Of a stretch of 20,000 nt of DNA, positions 5,625 through 13,970 are shown in pieces (the stretch's first letter is position 1; each line of letters starts with the position of its first letter). Below the pieces are notes generated by a model. It saw nothing but the letters and a program-made list of their open reading frames with translations, was not told the origin of the DNA and searched no databases. A program made the position numbers and the translations under genes. Source of the stretch: DATCJA01 sp050742335 (GTDB lineage Bacteria; Acidobacteriota; Vicinamibacteria; Vicinamibacterales; UBA2999); NCBI GenBank assembly GCA_050742335.1, contig JBOGIR010000319.1, forward strand, positions 1 through 20,000, written 5' to 3'.

Positions 5625-7337
5625 ATGGAGGTAAGGGTCCACACTAGAGCGCGCGTCTCGCGCGCTCGTCATTTCGTGGCCGTTGCGTCGTTGACGCTGC
5701 TCGCCACCGGTACGAGCGGCGCGGCCTCCACCTGGCATGTGAAGGCAGGTGCGACGGCGGGTGGAGATGGAAGCCAAGGCCGGCCCTTCGCCACGCTCCA
5801 GGAGGTGGAAACGCGGTCGCGACCTGGCGACACGATACGTGTTGTTCCCTCTGACACGCCGCTCGACGGCGGGATTCAACTGAAGGATGGGCAGCGCCTG
5901 ATCGGGCTCGGGAACCCCGTGACGAAATCGGCCGGCGGTGCGCGCCCGACCATCACCAATACGACGAGCACGCGCTACGACGGCGATGCCATACGCCTGG
6001 CGCACAACAACTTCGTGCAGAACATCCATGTCGATGGCGCGTCCCGCTCTGGCATTTTCGGCGTCAATGCCGTGCGCGCGCAGATTCGCGGGAACCTCAT
6101 CACGAACAACATGATTCAGGGCAACAACCTGCCCAGGCTGGAGGCGCTCTGGCCCGCAGGGTTCGTGCTCTATCAGTCGCAGGGGAATCACTTCGGGGGG
6201 ATTACGCTGCTCTCATGCGGGCCGGCCGCATCGAGCTACTGCGTCAGTCACGCTCCGGCCATTCCGGGCGTTGCCAACACAGGCCAACTGGTCATCGCCG
6301 ACAACGTCATTCGCGACAGCAACCTCGAAGGGATCATGTTGCTCAGCGACACGGGCGCCGCCGTCAGCTATGACGTGATGAACAACGAGGTCAGGGACAT
6401 CTCGCTGCACTTGCCACGCCCGGAAGCGTTGACCCCGCCGCTCGGCATCGTCCGCTCACGCGCCTTTACGCTGATCGCCCTGAACGGCTCGGGCGCCACG
6501 CTCAACATGAGTGGATTCCGGGCCGACACGCTCGCTCCACCCGGCAATTACGCGTCCGACGGCGTCGTGCTCCTGACCGGCGGCAGCCGACCGATCGTCC
6601 ACGCCCGCCTCTCCGATCTGGTCGTACTCAATTCGCATCGGACCGGCGAAGTCAACAACGGAGATTCGATCGAGATCCAGCACCGAGGCGCCTCGGACGG
6701 CGTTCTCAACGTCGACATCACGCGCGCGGATCTCCGGGACCCGGCCAGTGCCAATATCAAGGTCCTGGAAGCGTCGAACCCCTCGAACGGCAGCTACAAC
6801 ATCACGATCAGCGACTCCGTGCTCAGCAATGCCAATCCAGCGGGCATCGCGGATGCGCAGATCCGATTCAGCGGCGCCAGCAACGGGACAAAGGCGTTCA
6901 CGCTCGCCGTCAGGAATACGAAGGTGTCCGGGATCGGCGGAGCCATCGGGATCGTGAACCCGAATCACCTGGATACACTGAACGTGTTCGTGGAGAACTC
7001 GTCGTTTTCGGACCTGACACAGCCGCCAGAGGCGAAGCCCACCCCGGCCATCACCGTGAGTCATCCTGCCGATCGAACATTGGGAACGGCCGTCATCGAT
7101 CTGGGGGCCGGTCCGCTGGGCAGCCGGGGTCGAAACCGATTCGTCAACACGCCGCAGCTCGACGTGTCGGTGATCAACGGGAGCACCGCGGCATCTCCTA
7201 TTCGAGTGGATGCGTCGAACAATTACTGGGGCGGCGGCGCGCCGGTGATGGCGCCGGCCGCATCGACCGACGTGCTGACGAGCGGCAACGTCACGTTCAG
7301 CGCACCGGCTCACCTGACGGCCGATCCGGCACGCTGA
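5625..7337 (+). CDS. Secreted right-handed parallel beta-helix protein
   Basis: A 570-residue protein with an Arg-rich N-terminus and hydrophobic leader (about residues 16-34). A WHVKAGATAGGDGSQGRPFATLQEV segment, split by a Gly-rich turn, is typical of the start of secreted beta-helix proteins (compare DUF1565 and pectate-lyase-like folds). The rest is rich in short Asn/Gly/Ile/Val strands such as IRGNLITNN, ISDSVLSN and VDASNNYWGG, the pattern of PbH1 coils; NNYWGG near the C-terminus is a recurrent terminal motif. Such proteins bind or cut polysaccharides or act as surface proteins; no catalytic site was recognised. An AGGAGG lies 5 bases before the ATG. It is flanked by copies B and C of the GATTG-rich element. 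Confidence 0.85.
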   Translation: MEVRVHTRARVSRARHFVAVASLTLLATGTSGAASTWHVKAGATAGGDGSQGRPFATLQEVETRSRPGDTIRVVPSDTPLDGGIQLKDGQRLIGLGNPVTKSAGGARPTITNTTSTRYDGDAIRLAHNNFVQNIHVDGASRSGIFGVNAVRAQIRGNLITNNMIQGNNLPRLEALWPAGFVLYQSQGNHFGGITLLSCGPAASSYCVSHAPAIPGVANTGQLVIADNVIRDSNLEGIMLLSDTGAAVSYDVMNNEVRDISLHLPRPEALTPPLGIVRSRAFTLIALNGSGATLNMSGFRADTLAPPGNYASDGVVLLTGGSRPIVHARLSDLVVLNSHRTGEVNNGDSIEIQHRGASDGVLNVDITRADLRDPASANIKVLEASNPSNGSYNITISDSVLSNANPAGIADAQIRFSGASNGTKAFTLAVRNTKVSGIGGAIGIVNPNHLDTLNVFVENSSFSDLTQPPEAKPTPAITVSHPADRTLGTAVIDLGAGPLGSRGRNRFVNTPQLDVSVINGSTAASPIRVDASNNYWGGGAPVMAPAASTDVLTSGNVTFSAPAHLTADPAR

Positions 7338-7338
7338 C

Positions 7339-7504
7339 TATTGCAGATTTCAGATTGGTCGAGTGGAGACGGTTGTCGAATGACGATTTTCGATTATCGG
7401 GTTGAGTGTTCGATTGACGGTCAATCCTGCAATCACCAATCAATTCGACCCATCGCCAATCAGAAATCATCAACAGTCGTCAATCGAGCAATCTGAAATC
7501 TTCA
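7339..7504. repeat. GATTG-rich imperfect palindromic element, copy C (inverted)
   Basis: Begins four bases after the stop codon region of the beta-helix gene with TATTGCAGATTTCAGATTG and ends with CAATCTGAAATCTTCA. The two ends are near-perfect inverted repeats of about 16 bases, with weaker pairing further in. Its left 60 bases are the reverse complement of the right part of copies A and B, so this copy faces the other way. It could fold into a long stem after the beta-helix gene. Confidence 0.75.
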
Positions 7505-7571
7505 CTGGAGCAGCTGCACCTTGTGACTGGCTGGTGGTACTGTCTTCGGCATTTGTCGTCGAGTTGAAATG

Positions 7572-7578
7572 AAGGAGG
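7572..7578 (+). promoter_or_regulatory. Ribosome binding site deciding a GTG start
   Basis: AAGGAGG lies 5 bases ahead of the GTG at 7584 and inside the frame that would open from the ATG at 7569. It is the strongest argument for the GTG start of the GlcG/HbpS-like gene. Confidence 0.75.
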
Positions 7579-7583
7579 ACGTC

Positions 7584-8075
7584 GTGCGCTTGCTATCGAC
7601 CCTACTGCTGTTCACGTTCGTGGGCGTCGTGCCCGCCGCTGTGCATGGGCAGGTGCTGACGCGGCGGGACATGTCTTTGCAGCTCGCCAGAACGATCGCC
7701 GATGCGGCGCTCGCCGCGTGCCAGAAGGACGGCAGCAATGTCACCGCCGCGGTCGTGGATCGCGCCGGCGATCTCGTGGTGCTCCTCCGCCACGATGCCG
7801 CCAACCCGCATAATGCGGAACTGGCGCGGCGGAAGGCGTACACGTCGCGCACCTTCGGGATCACCACGATCGAATTCCGCAATCGCACGGCCGGCACCAG
7901 CGAGTTTGCCGGACAACGTCAGCTGTTCGACGTGATTCCGCTGGGGGGTGGCGTGCCGATCCGGATGGGCACCGAACTCATCGGCGCGCTCGGCCTCAGT
8001 GGGTCCCCAATGCAGGAAGCGGACGAAAAGTGCGCCCTGGCCGGGCTCGCCGCGGCAGCCAGCCAACTGAAATAG
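7584..8075 (+). CDS. Secreted GlcG/HbpS family protein (DUF336)
   Basis: A 163-residue protein whose mature part matches the GlcG/HbpS fold: an AAVVDRAGDLVVLLRHDAA strand pair, then RRKAYTSRTFG, GGGVPIRMGTELIGALGLSG and a final DEKCALAG helix. This order is characteristic of the family, which includes heme-binding HbpS and uncharacterised proteins encoded near oxidoreductases. I prefer GTG at 7584 over ATG at 7569 because AAGGAGG (7572-7578) lies 5 bases upstream of the GTG and the product then starts MRLLSTLLLFTFVGVVPAAVHG, a clean signal peptide. Starting at the ATG would place the ribosome binding site inside the gene. Exported heme or small-molecule binding is the likely role. Confidence 0.87.
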   Translation: MRLLSTLLLFTFVGVVPAAVHGQVLTRRDMSLQLARTIADAALAACQKDGSNVTAAVVDRAGDLVVLLRHDAANPHNAELARRKAYTSRTFGITTIEFRNRTAGTSEFAGQRQLFDVIPLGGGVPIRMGTELIGALGLSGSPMQEADEKCALAGLAAAASQLK

Positions 8076-8087
8076 CACGGCTCAGGG

Positions 8088-8218
8088 CACACCAACACGG
8101 GCCACGCCCCTCGACGTTGCTCGGGGCGTCCTGAGCGGCAGCCGAAGGACGGAGACACGGAGACACAGAGAAAGGTTTGGCTCTGTGACTCTGTGCCTCT
8201 GTGGCCCGTGTGCGTGTG
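8088..8218. repeat. Long hairpin between convergent genes (CACGGAG class)
   Basis: Outer arms CACACCAACACGGGCCAC (8088-8105) and GTGGCCCGTGTGCGTGTG (8201-8218) pair with two mismatches. Inside, GGAGACACGGAGACACAGAG pairs with CTCTGTGACTCTGTGCCTC. It lies between a rightward gene ending at 8075 and a leftward gene ending at 8260, a position suited to a bidirectional terminator. Related hairpins occur at 9567-9637 and 10634-10722. Confidence 0.7.
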
Positions 8219-8232
8219 ACCGGTGACCTTCT

Positions 8233-9201
<969 letters not shown>

Positions 9202-9259
9202 CTGTTCGTCCTCCGAAGCCTCCGTCAGGGCTGGACATTCCGTAAGCAAGCCGATGGCG

Positions 9260-9265
9260 ATTATA
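9260..9265 (-). promoter_or_regulatory. -10 element for the two-domain cytochrome gene
   Basis: On the minus strand a perfect TATAAT lies about 59 bases upstream of the ATG at 9201. The matching -35 region is poor (GAATTG or CGAATT at 16-17 bases), so an activator may be needed or the site may be fortuitous. Confidence 0.4.
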
Positions 9266-9339
9266 CCCAAGTTTCAGCATACAATTCGGCTCGTACGCGC
9301 CCGCGGCGCGTCCTGAGACGCACCGGTCAACGCGGAAAC

Positions 9340-9542
9340 ATTCGCGGTGGTACGCTCGAAGCGACCGGGGCCGGCGGTCTCGAGCGTAACGGCATCAAGC
9401 GCGAGGACGTGAAGGTCGGCGACACGTCAAGCTGCGCTGTCATCGGCTGCGCGACGGGTCCAACGGGTGCCTGCTCGGGTTTCTCACCCCGATGCATGGC
9501 GACGTGGCGCGCGGTCACGGCGTCGAGAAGGAGTGGGACTGA
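9340..9542 (+). pseudogene. Frameshifted 3' remnant of a DUF6152-like gene
   Basis: One frame reads IRGGTLEATGAGGLERNG and IKREDVKVGD up to about 9425. After a one-base shift, the next frame reads VKLRCHRLRDGSNGCLLGF followed by a tail ending EKEWD and TGA at 9540-9542. Joined, these resemble the C-terminal half of DUF6152-type exported proteins, where an LxRxGxxxxxLKxGD block is followed by an LRDGS...G block. No start codon or AHHSF-type N-terminus precedes it, so the copy is both truncated and frameshifted by one missing base near 9425. An intact family member lies at 13529-13930. The family match is by eye. Confidence 0.6.
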
Positions 9543-9566
9543 TAGGGGCGACGCTCTGATAAGACG

Positions 9567-9637
9567 GGCCACGGAGGCACCGGAGACACGGAGGCAAATT
9601 AGAGGTATCTTCTCCGTGTCTCCGAGGCTCCGTGGCC
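9567..9637. repeat. Hairpin (CACGGAG class) upstream of the MBL-fold gene
   Basis: Arms 9567-9592 (GGCCACGGAGGCACCGGAGA onward) and 9613-9637 pair over about 25 bases with one gap and one or two mismatches, around a 20-base loop. It lies 26 bases before the start codon at 9663 and after the DUF6152 remnant. The arms repeat the CACGGAG unit also seen at 8150-8162. Confidence 0.75.
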
Positions 9638-9662
9638 TGTACCTGCGAAAAAGGGGTTATGC

Positions 9663-10616
9663 ATGATGAAACGCTCGTATGCGCTCACGATCCTGATTCT
9701 GGTCCTTGCCTGCGCGGCGGCCGTCGCCCAGCAGGCCGGCCCTGCGCCCGGTGAGACGCTCAGTCAGAGCTACCGCGGCAGCCAGAACAACAACTGGGAG
9801 TATCAGAAGGTCGCGCCGTTCAAGGTGTTCGACAATCTGTACTACGTCGGGCCCGGATCCGTGTCCGTCTGGCTCATCCAGACGACCGACGGCTTGATCC
9901 TGATCGACTCGACGCAGGAACCGCTCGTCGATCACGTGATCGACAGCATCCGGAAGGTCGGTTTCGACCCCAAGAACATCCGGTACATCCTGCTGTCGCA
10001 CGGCCATCTCGATCATTTCGGCGGGGCCGGCAAGATTCAGCAGCTGTCCGGCGCACGCGTCGCCACGCTTGAAGAGGACTGGCAGCTCATCGAACAGTTC
10101 TACGCGGCGGCGGCCGCAGGCCGCGGCCGCGGCAACCGCGACCCTGGCGTAGCGCTGAAGCGTGACATGGTCATCAAGGAAGGCGACACGATCACGCTCG
10201 GCAAGACACAGCTGAAGGTCTACAAGCTCCCGGGACACACGGCGGGTTCGCCGTCGTTCGAGTTCACCGTGCTCGACAACGGCAAGCCCCACAAGGCGTT
10301 CCTGTTCGGCGGACCGGGGCAGCGGAACGGCGTGGAAGGCGGCACACAGTTCCTGAACAGCATCCGGCGGCTGAGGAAGGAATTTGCGGACGTCGAGGTA
10401 CCGGTGCACGTTCACAGCTGGCTGACCACCTATCCGGACCCGCGCGGCGGGACGGTCTTCGAGCCGGCGGCGCAGCTGGCCAGGCGGAAGCCGGGCGAGC
10501 CGCACCCGTTCGTCATCAACGCGCTGTGGCGTAAGTGGCTCGATACCGCCGAGGCCGGCACGATCAAGTACGTCGAGGAGGCCAAGGCGGGAAAGGCGAC
10601 ACCGGTCTCGAACTAG
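9663..10616 (+). CDS. Secreted metallo-beta-lactamase-fold hydrolase (B3-like)
   Basis: A 317-residue protein with a signal peptide (about residues 1-23, ending AVAQQ). The metal site HGHLDH (His113, His115, Asp117, His118) is followed by His192 in LPGHTAGSPSFEF, and His249 or His251 in VHVHSW is a candidate for the last ligand. Strand VSVWLIQTTDGLILIDS and the HTAGS element are typical of subclass B3-like and related periplasmic MBL-fold hydrolases. An Ala/Gly/Arg-rich insertion (148-159) lies between the metal motifs. The family covers beta-lactamases as well as other hydrolases, so antibiotic resistance cannot be concluded. An AAGGGG lies about 8 bases before the ATG; a second ATG codon follows directly. 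Hairpins flank the gene on both sides, so it is probably monocistronic. Confidence 0.87.
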   Translation: MMKRSYALTILILVLACAAAVAQQAGPAPGETLSQSYRGSQNNNWEYQKVAPFKVFDNLYYVGPGSVSVWLIQTTDGLILIDSTQEPLVDHVIDSIRKVGFDPKNIRYILLSHGHLDHFGGAGKIQQLSGARVATLEEDWQLIEQFYAAAAAGRGRGNRDPGVALKRDMVIKEGDTITLGKTQLKVYKLPGHTAGSPSFEFTVLDNGKPHKAFLFGGPGQRNGVEGGTQFLNSIRRLRKEFADVEVPVHVHSWLTTYPDPRGGTVFEPAAQLARRKPGEPHPFVINALWRKWLDTAEAGTIKYVEEAKAGKATPVSN

Positions 10617-10633
10617 AGGTGCACGGCAGGAAA

Positions 10634-10722
10634 ACCACGAAGCACACGAAGATCGCGAAGGGGCGCGAATGCTTTGAATGTGCCGAATTCGTGACCTTCG
10701 TGGCCCTCGTGAGCTTCGTGGT
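10634..10722. repeat. Hairpin (CACGAAG class) after the MBL-fold gene
   Basis: Arms 10634-10661 and 10695-10722 (starting ACCACGAAGC and ending GCTTCGTGGT) pair over 28 bases with five mismatches around a 33-base loop. It begins 18 bases after the stop codon and is followed a few bases later by TGATTTTCCCT, so it could end transcription. The CACGAAG unit is a sister of the CACGGAG unit in the hairpins at 8088-8218 and 9567-9637. Confidence 0.7.
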
Positions 10723-10739
10723 CTCCGTCTGATTTTCCC

Positions 10740-10767
10740 TTGACATCCCAGTCTGACGGCGTATTCT
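10740..10767 (+). promoter_or_regulatory. Sigma70-type promoter for the six-gene run
   Basis: A perfect TTGACA at 10740-10745, a 16-base spacer and TATTCT at 10762-10767 (four of six matches to TATAAT). The start site would be near 10774, giving a leader of about 139 bases ahead of the GTG at 10913. It lies directly after the hairpin that closes the preceding gene. The leader 10775-10900 contains short GATC/GATG palindromes but no riboswitch that I recognise. Confidence 0.5.
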
Positions 10768-10912
10768 CGCCTATCAGCCGCGCGTGCGGCGCTGGGGTAT
10801 CGGGTCACGTTCTGCCTCATCGATTCTCGGGTGATCCGGACGTCTGATCGCGCTCCAATCTGATGATCGAGTCATCGATCGTCGGCGATCAGATGGCGGG
10901 AGGAGGTGTCAG

Positions 10913-11902
10913 GTGAGCAATCGATTTTTCGGTTCCACGATCGCTTCGGCAGCCATGGTGGTGATGCTCTTGTCGCTGGCGCCGGTACCGCCTGCTGGCC
11001 CGGTTTCGTTCGTCGGCTTCATCGCGGTCGCCGACGCCGCCGGCGGAGGCCCCCAGGCGCCGGCGGCAGCGGGGAAGCCGTGGACCCCGCCACGCACGGC
11101 GGACGGCAAGCCGGATCTCCAGGGTATGTGGGCCGCAACCGTAGGGGGGCACACCTTCGAAGAGGGTGGCGACCCGGAGGCCGCCATCATTCAGGGGGAC
11201 GAGCCGCCGTCAGCAGAACGACCCAAGATCGTGGTGGACCCGACGCCGGATGGGAGGATTCCCTACCAGCCGTGGGCGGAAGAGAAGCGGAGGGAGAACC
11301 TGAGAAATCTCTTCGCCCCGAACGAGCCGGCGCACGTCGAGCCCGAAGACCGCTGCCTGCTGAACGGAGTGCCGCGCATCAATTTGCGTGGCCAGATACA
11401 GCTCGTCCAGACCCCCGGGTACGTGCTGCTGATGTACGAATGGATCCACGCCTACCGCTTCATCCCTCTGGACGGGAGGCCGCATGTCTCGAAAGACATC
11501 CGGCTGTGGAACGGGGACTCACGCGGCCGGTGGGAGGGCGACACGCTGGTCGTCGATGTGACCAACTTCCATGTCGATGCGAAGAACTACAACCACCAGC
11601 CATGGCTGGATGGTCACGGAAGCTTCTACAGCGACGCGCTGCACGTGGTCGAACGCTGGACGCTGGCCGACGCCAACACGATCAAGTACGAAGCGACGAT
11701 CACCGACCCGAAGGTGTTCACCAGGCCCTGGACGCTCGCGTTCACGCTCGGCCGTAACAAGGACAAGGCGTATCAGTTCTTCGAGGTGGCGTGTCACGAG
11801 GGGTACAAACCCGAACTCGCAGTAGGTGCGGGACGAGCCCTGAGAGCCAAAGGCCAGACCGGCATCCACGAGCACACCAAGGGCTTTTACGGGGGGAAAT
11901 AG
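10913..11902 (+). CDS. Secreted conserved protein of unknown function ('TADGKPDLQG' family)
   Basis: A 329-residue protein starting with GTG at 10913, supported by AGGAGG at 10901-10906. The leader (hydrophobic residues about 9-42) suggests secretion. The mature part begins PWTPPRTADGKPDLQGMW. It continues with RCLLNGVPR, YVLLMYEWIHAYRFIPLDGRP, GDSRGRWEGDTLVVDVTNF, HVVERWTLADANTIKYEATI and RPWTLAF. This chain of motifs belongs to a large family of exported proteins that I know mainly from Acidobacteriota and some other environmental bacteria; its function is not established. It is the first gene of a run of six on the same strand with gaps of at most 95 bases, and shares their likely promoter at 10740. 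I do not assign a reaction. Confidence 0.8.
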   Translation: MSNRFFGSTIASAAMVVMLLSLAPVPPAGPVSFVGFIAVADAAGGGPQAPAAAGKPWTPPRTADGKPDLQGMWAATVGGHTFEEGGDPEAAIIQGDEPPSAERPKIVVDPTPDGRIPYQPWAEEKRRENLRNLFAPNEPAHVEPEDRCLLNGVPRINLRGQIQLVQTPGYVLLMYEWIHAYRFIPLDGRPHVSKDIRLWNGDSRGRWEGDTLVVDVTNFHVDAKNYNHQPWLDGHGSFYSDALHVVERWTLADANTIKYEATITDPKVFTRPWTLAFTLGRNKDKAYQFFEVACHEGYKPELAVGAGRALRAKGQTGIHEHTKGFYGGK

Positions 11903-11965
11903 AACCGCGTAGCCGCGAGGACTACACATCAGGCGACAGAAGTACGTTGACCTGTGGAGGAAGCC

Positions 11966-13492
11966 ATGGCTGAGCGAGCGACGCGCCGACGGTTTCTTCA
12001 GTCCGCCGCTGCGGGTGGAACCGCACTGGGTTTAGGGAGTCTCGGATTTCTCCATAGACTGCCGCCTGTATCCGGCCAGGAGGCGCGAGTGAGCCCGCGG
12101 CTGGTGACGCTTGACGCGGGCATCGAGCCGCTGGTCCGTCTCATCGAAGACACTCCGCAGTCGGATCTCCTGGAACAGGTGGCTCGACGAATTCGCCAGG
12201 GAACGAGCTATCAGCAGGTCGTGGCGGCCTTGTTTCTTGCCGCCGTCCGCAACGTGCAGCCACGCCCCGGCGTGGGATTCAAGTTCCATGCAGTGATGGT
12301 GGTGAATGCGGCCCACCTGACAAGTCTGTCCGCACCGGAGAGCGATCGCTGGCTGCCCATCTTCTGGGCGCTCGATGAGTTCAAGACATCGCAGACGGAA
12401 GAACAGCGCGCGGGCGGCTGGCGAATGGCGCCCGTGGATGAGCACACCGTGCCCACCGCGTCCACGGCGAAGCAGGCCTTCATCGACGCCATGGAGAGCT
12501 GGGATGAGAAGATGGCGGACGGCGCCGTGGCCGGACTGGTGAGATCGGCACGAGCTCAGGAGATCTACGAGCCCTTGTACCGCCTCGGGGCGCGTGATTT
12601 CCGGGACATCGGGCACAAGGCGATCTTTGTCGCCATGAGCTGGCGGACCCTGCAGTTCATTGGCTGGCAACATGCCGAGCCCGTTCTGCGCTCGCTGGCC
12701 TTTGCCCTGTTGCATCACGATCTCAAGAACACCACGCCGGCTCGCAGTGACGATGAAGCCGATCGGCCCTGGCGGCGAAATCAGGAGCTGGCGGCCAGGA
12801 TGGGACCGAAGTGGACGGGAGGGACACTCGACGAGGGCGCCACTCGTGACATGCTCGATGTACTCCGTTCCGGATCCAACAACGACGCGTGCGACAAGGC
12901 AGTGGAGCTGATCGGGCGAGGCATATCGCCGCAGTCCATCTGGGATGCGGTCTTTGTCGGCTCCGGGGAGCTCCTGATGCGAGAACCGTCCATCGTCATG
13001 GTGCACGCGGTCGACACCGTCAATGCGCTGCGGTACGGCTTCCAGGCCGCGGGCGACGAAGGTACGAAAAAGCTTCTGCTCCTTCAGGGCTGTGCGTTCA
13101 TGCCCATGTTCCGGGCCAGGATGACCGCCAAAGCCGCCAAGGTCGGCATCGGCGACGTGACACCGCTGGCGATTCAGCGTCCATCAGGGGCCATCGACGA
13201 AATCCTGAGCGATGTCAGCACCGATCGGATGAACGCGGCCCGGAAGGTTCGCCGGTATCTGGCTGACGGCGGCAACGTGCAGGACCTGATGAACGCCGCC
13301 CGGCGCCTGATCTTCCTGAAGGGAGACAATGCGCACGACTACAAGTTCAGCGCCGCGGTACTGGAGGATTACTTCAACGTCAGCCCGGCGTGGCGCGGCC
13401 AGTTCCTGGCGACCAGCGTGTTCAATCTCAGGGGCAGCGGCGACCGCGACAATGCGCTGGTGGAGCGGACGCGCGCAGCGCTGAAAGGGTGA
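11966..13492 (+). CDS. Tat-exported protein of unknown function
   Basis: A 508-residue protein from the ATG at 11966; GGAGG about 6 bases upstream favours this over a GTG 12 bases earlier. The N-terminus ATRRRFLQSAAAGGTALGLG is a clear twin-arginine signal, implying export in the folded state, often with a cofactor. The mature part is mainly helical, with motifs FKFHAVMVVNAAH (about 105-117), SDRWLPIFWALD, ARDFRDIGHKAIFV, IGWQHAEPVLRSLAFALLHH and a late KGDNAHDYKF. The recurring His residues in otherwise hydrophobic helices could bind a metal or heme; that is inference. Similar proteins occur, to my recollection, in Planctomycetota and Acidobacteriota annotated only as hypothetical. The gene lies 63 bases after its upstream neighbour and 36 before the DUF6152 gene, so it is probably part of the same operon. 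Confidence 0.85.
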   Translation: MAERATRRRFLQSAAAGGTALGLGSLGFLHRLPPVSGQEARVSPRLVTLDAGIEPLVRLIEDTPQSDLLEQVARRIRQGTSYQQVVAALFLAAVRNVQPRPGVGFKFHAVMVVNAAHLTSLSAPESDRWLPIFWALDEFKTSQTEEQRAGGWRMAPVDEHTVPTASTAKQAFIDAMESWDEKMADGAVAGLVRSARAQEIYEPLYRLGARDFRDIGHKAIFVAMSWRTLQFIGWQHAEPVLRSLAFALLHHDLKNTTPARSDDEADRPWRRNQELAARMGPKWTGGTLDEGATRDMLDVLRSGSNNDACDKAVELIGRGISPQSIWDAVFVGSGELLMREPSIVMVHAVDTVNALRYGFQAAGDEGTKKLLLLQGCAFMPMFRARMTAKAAKVGIGDVTPLAIQRPSGAIDEILSDVSTDRMNAARKVRRYLADGGNVQDLMNAARRLIFLKGDNAHDYKFSAAVLEDYFNVSPAWRGQFLATSVFNLRGSGDRDNALVERTRAALKG

Positions 13493-13528
13493 ACGGCAGG
13501 TCGCCTGCGATACGCGAGGAGGACGGTC

Positions 13529-13930
13529 ATGCGCTTCAGATTTTCCTTGGGCTTGACCTGGGCTCTTGTCGTGCTCGCCGGCCTGTCACCGGCAGCCCAC
13601 CATTCGTTCTCCGCCGGTTTCGACCTCTCTCACAAGTTCACCGTCACTGGCACGCTGACGAAGATCGATTGGAGAAATCCCCACATCCAGCTGTTCGTCG
13701 ACGTGAAGAACGCTCAGGGACAGCCGGAGGCATGGGTGATCGAGAGTATGCCTCCGAGTTTCTTCCGCGATCGCAGCGTCGGCAGCCGCGCGGATCTCGA
13801 CAACGCGATTGGCAAAACACTGACGATCGAAGGCGTGCGCGCCCGGGACGGCTCGCCATCCGGAATCGCCGAGAAAATCACGCTCCCCGATGGAAGGTCG
13901 GCCACCGTCTTCGAAGCACAGATCCAGTAG
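13529..13930 (+). CDS. Exported DUF6152 family protein
   Basis: A 133-residue protein with a signal peptide followed by AAHHSFSAGFD (22-32), the usual start of mature DUF6152 proteins. Next come VTGTLTKIDWRNPHIQLFVDV with the family's W-x-NPH core (W48, N50-H52), AWVIESMPPSFF, and a C-terminal GKTLTIEGVRARDGSPSG strand block. Members are small exported beta-barrel proteins, often encoded beside cytochromes and copper or GMC-type oxidoreductases; their function is unknown. AGGAGG lies before the ATG. It sits 36 bases after the Tat protein gene and 40 before the PD40 gene. The frameshifted remnant at 9340-9542 looks like a relative but retains a different, WD-ending C-terminus. Confidence 0.87.
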   Translation: MRFRFSLGLTWALVVLAGLSPAAHHSFSAGFDLSHKFTVTGTLTKIDWRNPHIQLFVDVKNAQGQPEAWVIESMPPSFFRDRSVGSRADLDNAIGKTLTIEGVRARDGSPSGIAEKITLPDGRSATVFEAQIQ

Positions 13931-13970
13931 GCGCGGACAGCGCACGATTCAACCTGGCAGGAGGATCTGT

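Noticed and set aside
9663..10616. Calling the MBL-fold gene an antibiotic resistance gene
   Set aside because: The metal motif is shared by many non-lactamase hydrolases and no substrate-specific residue can be recognised, so only the fold is claimed.
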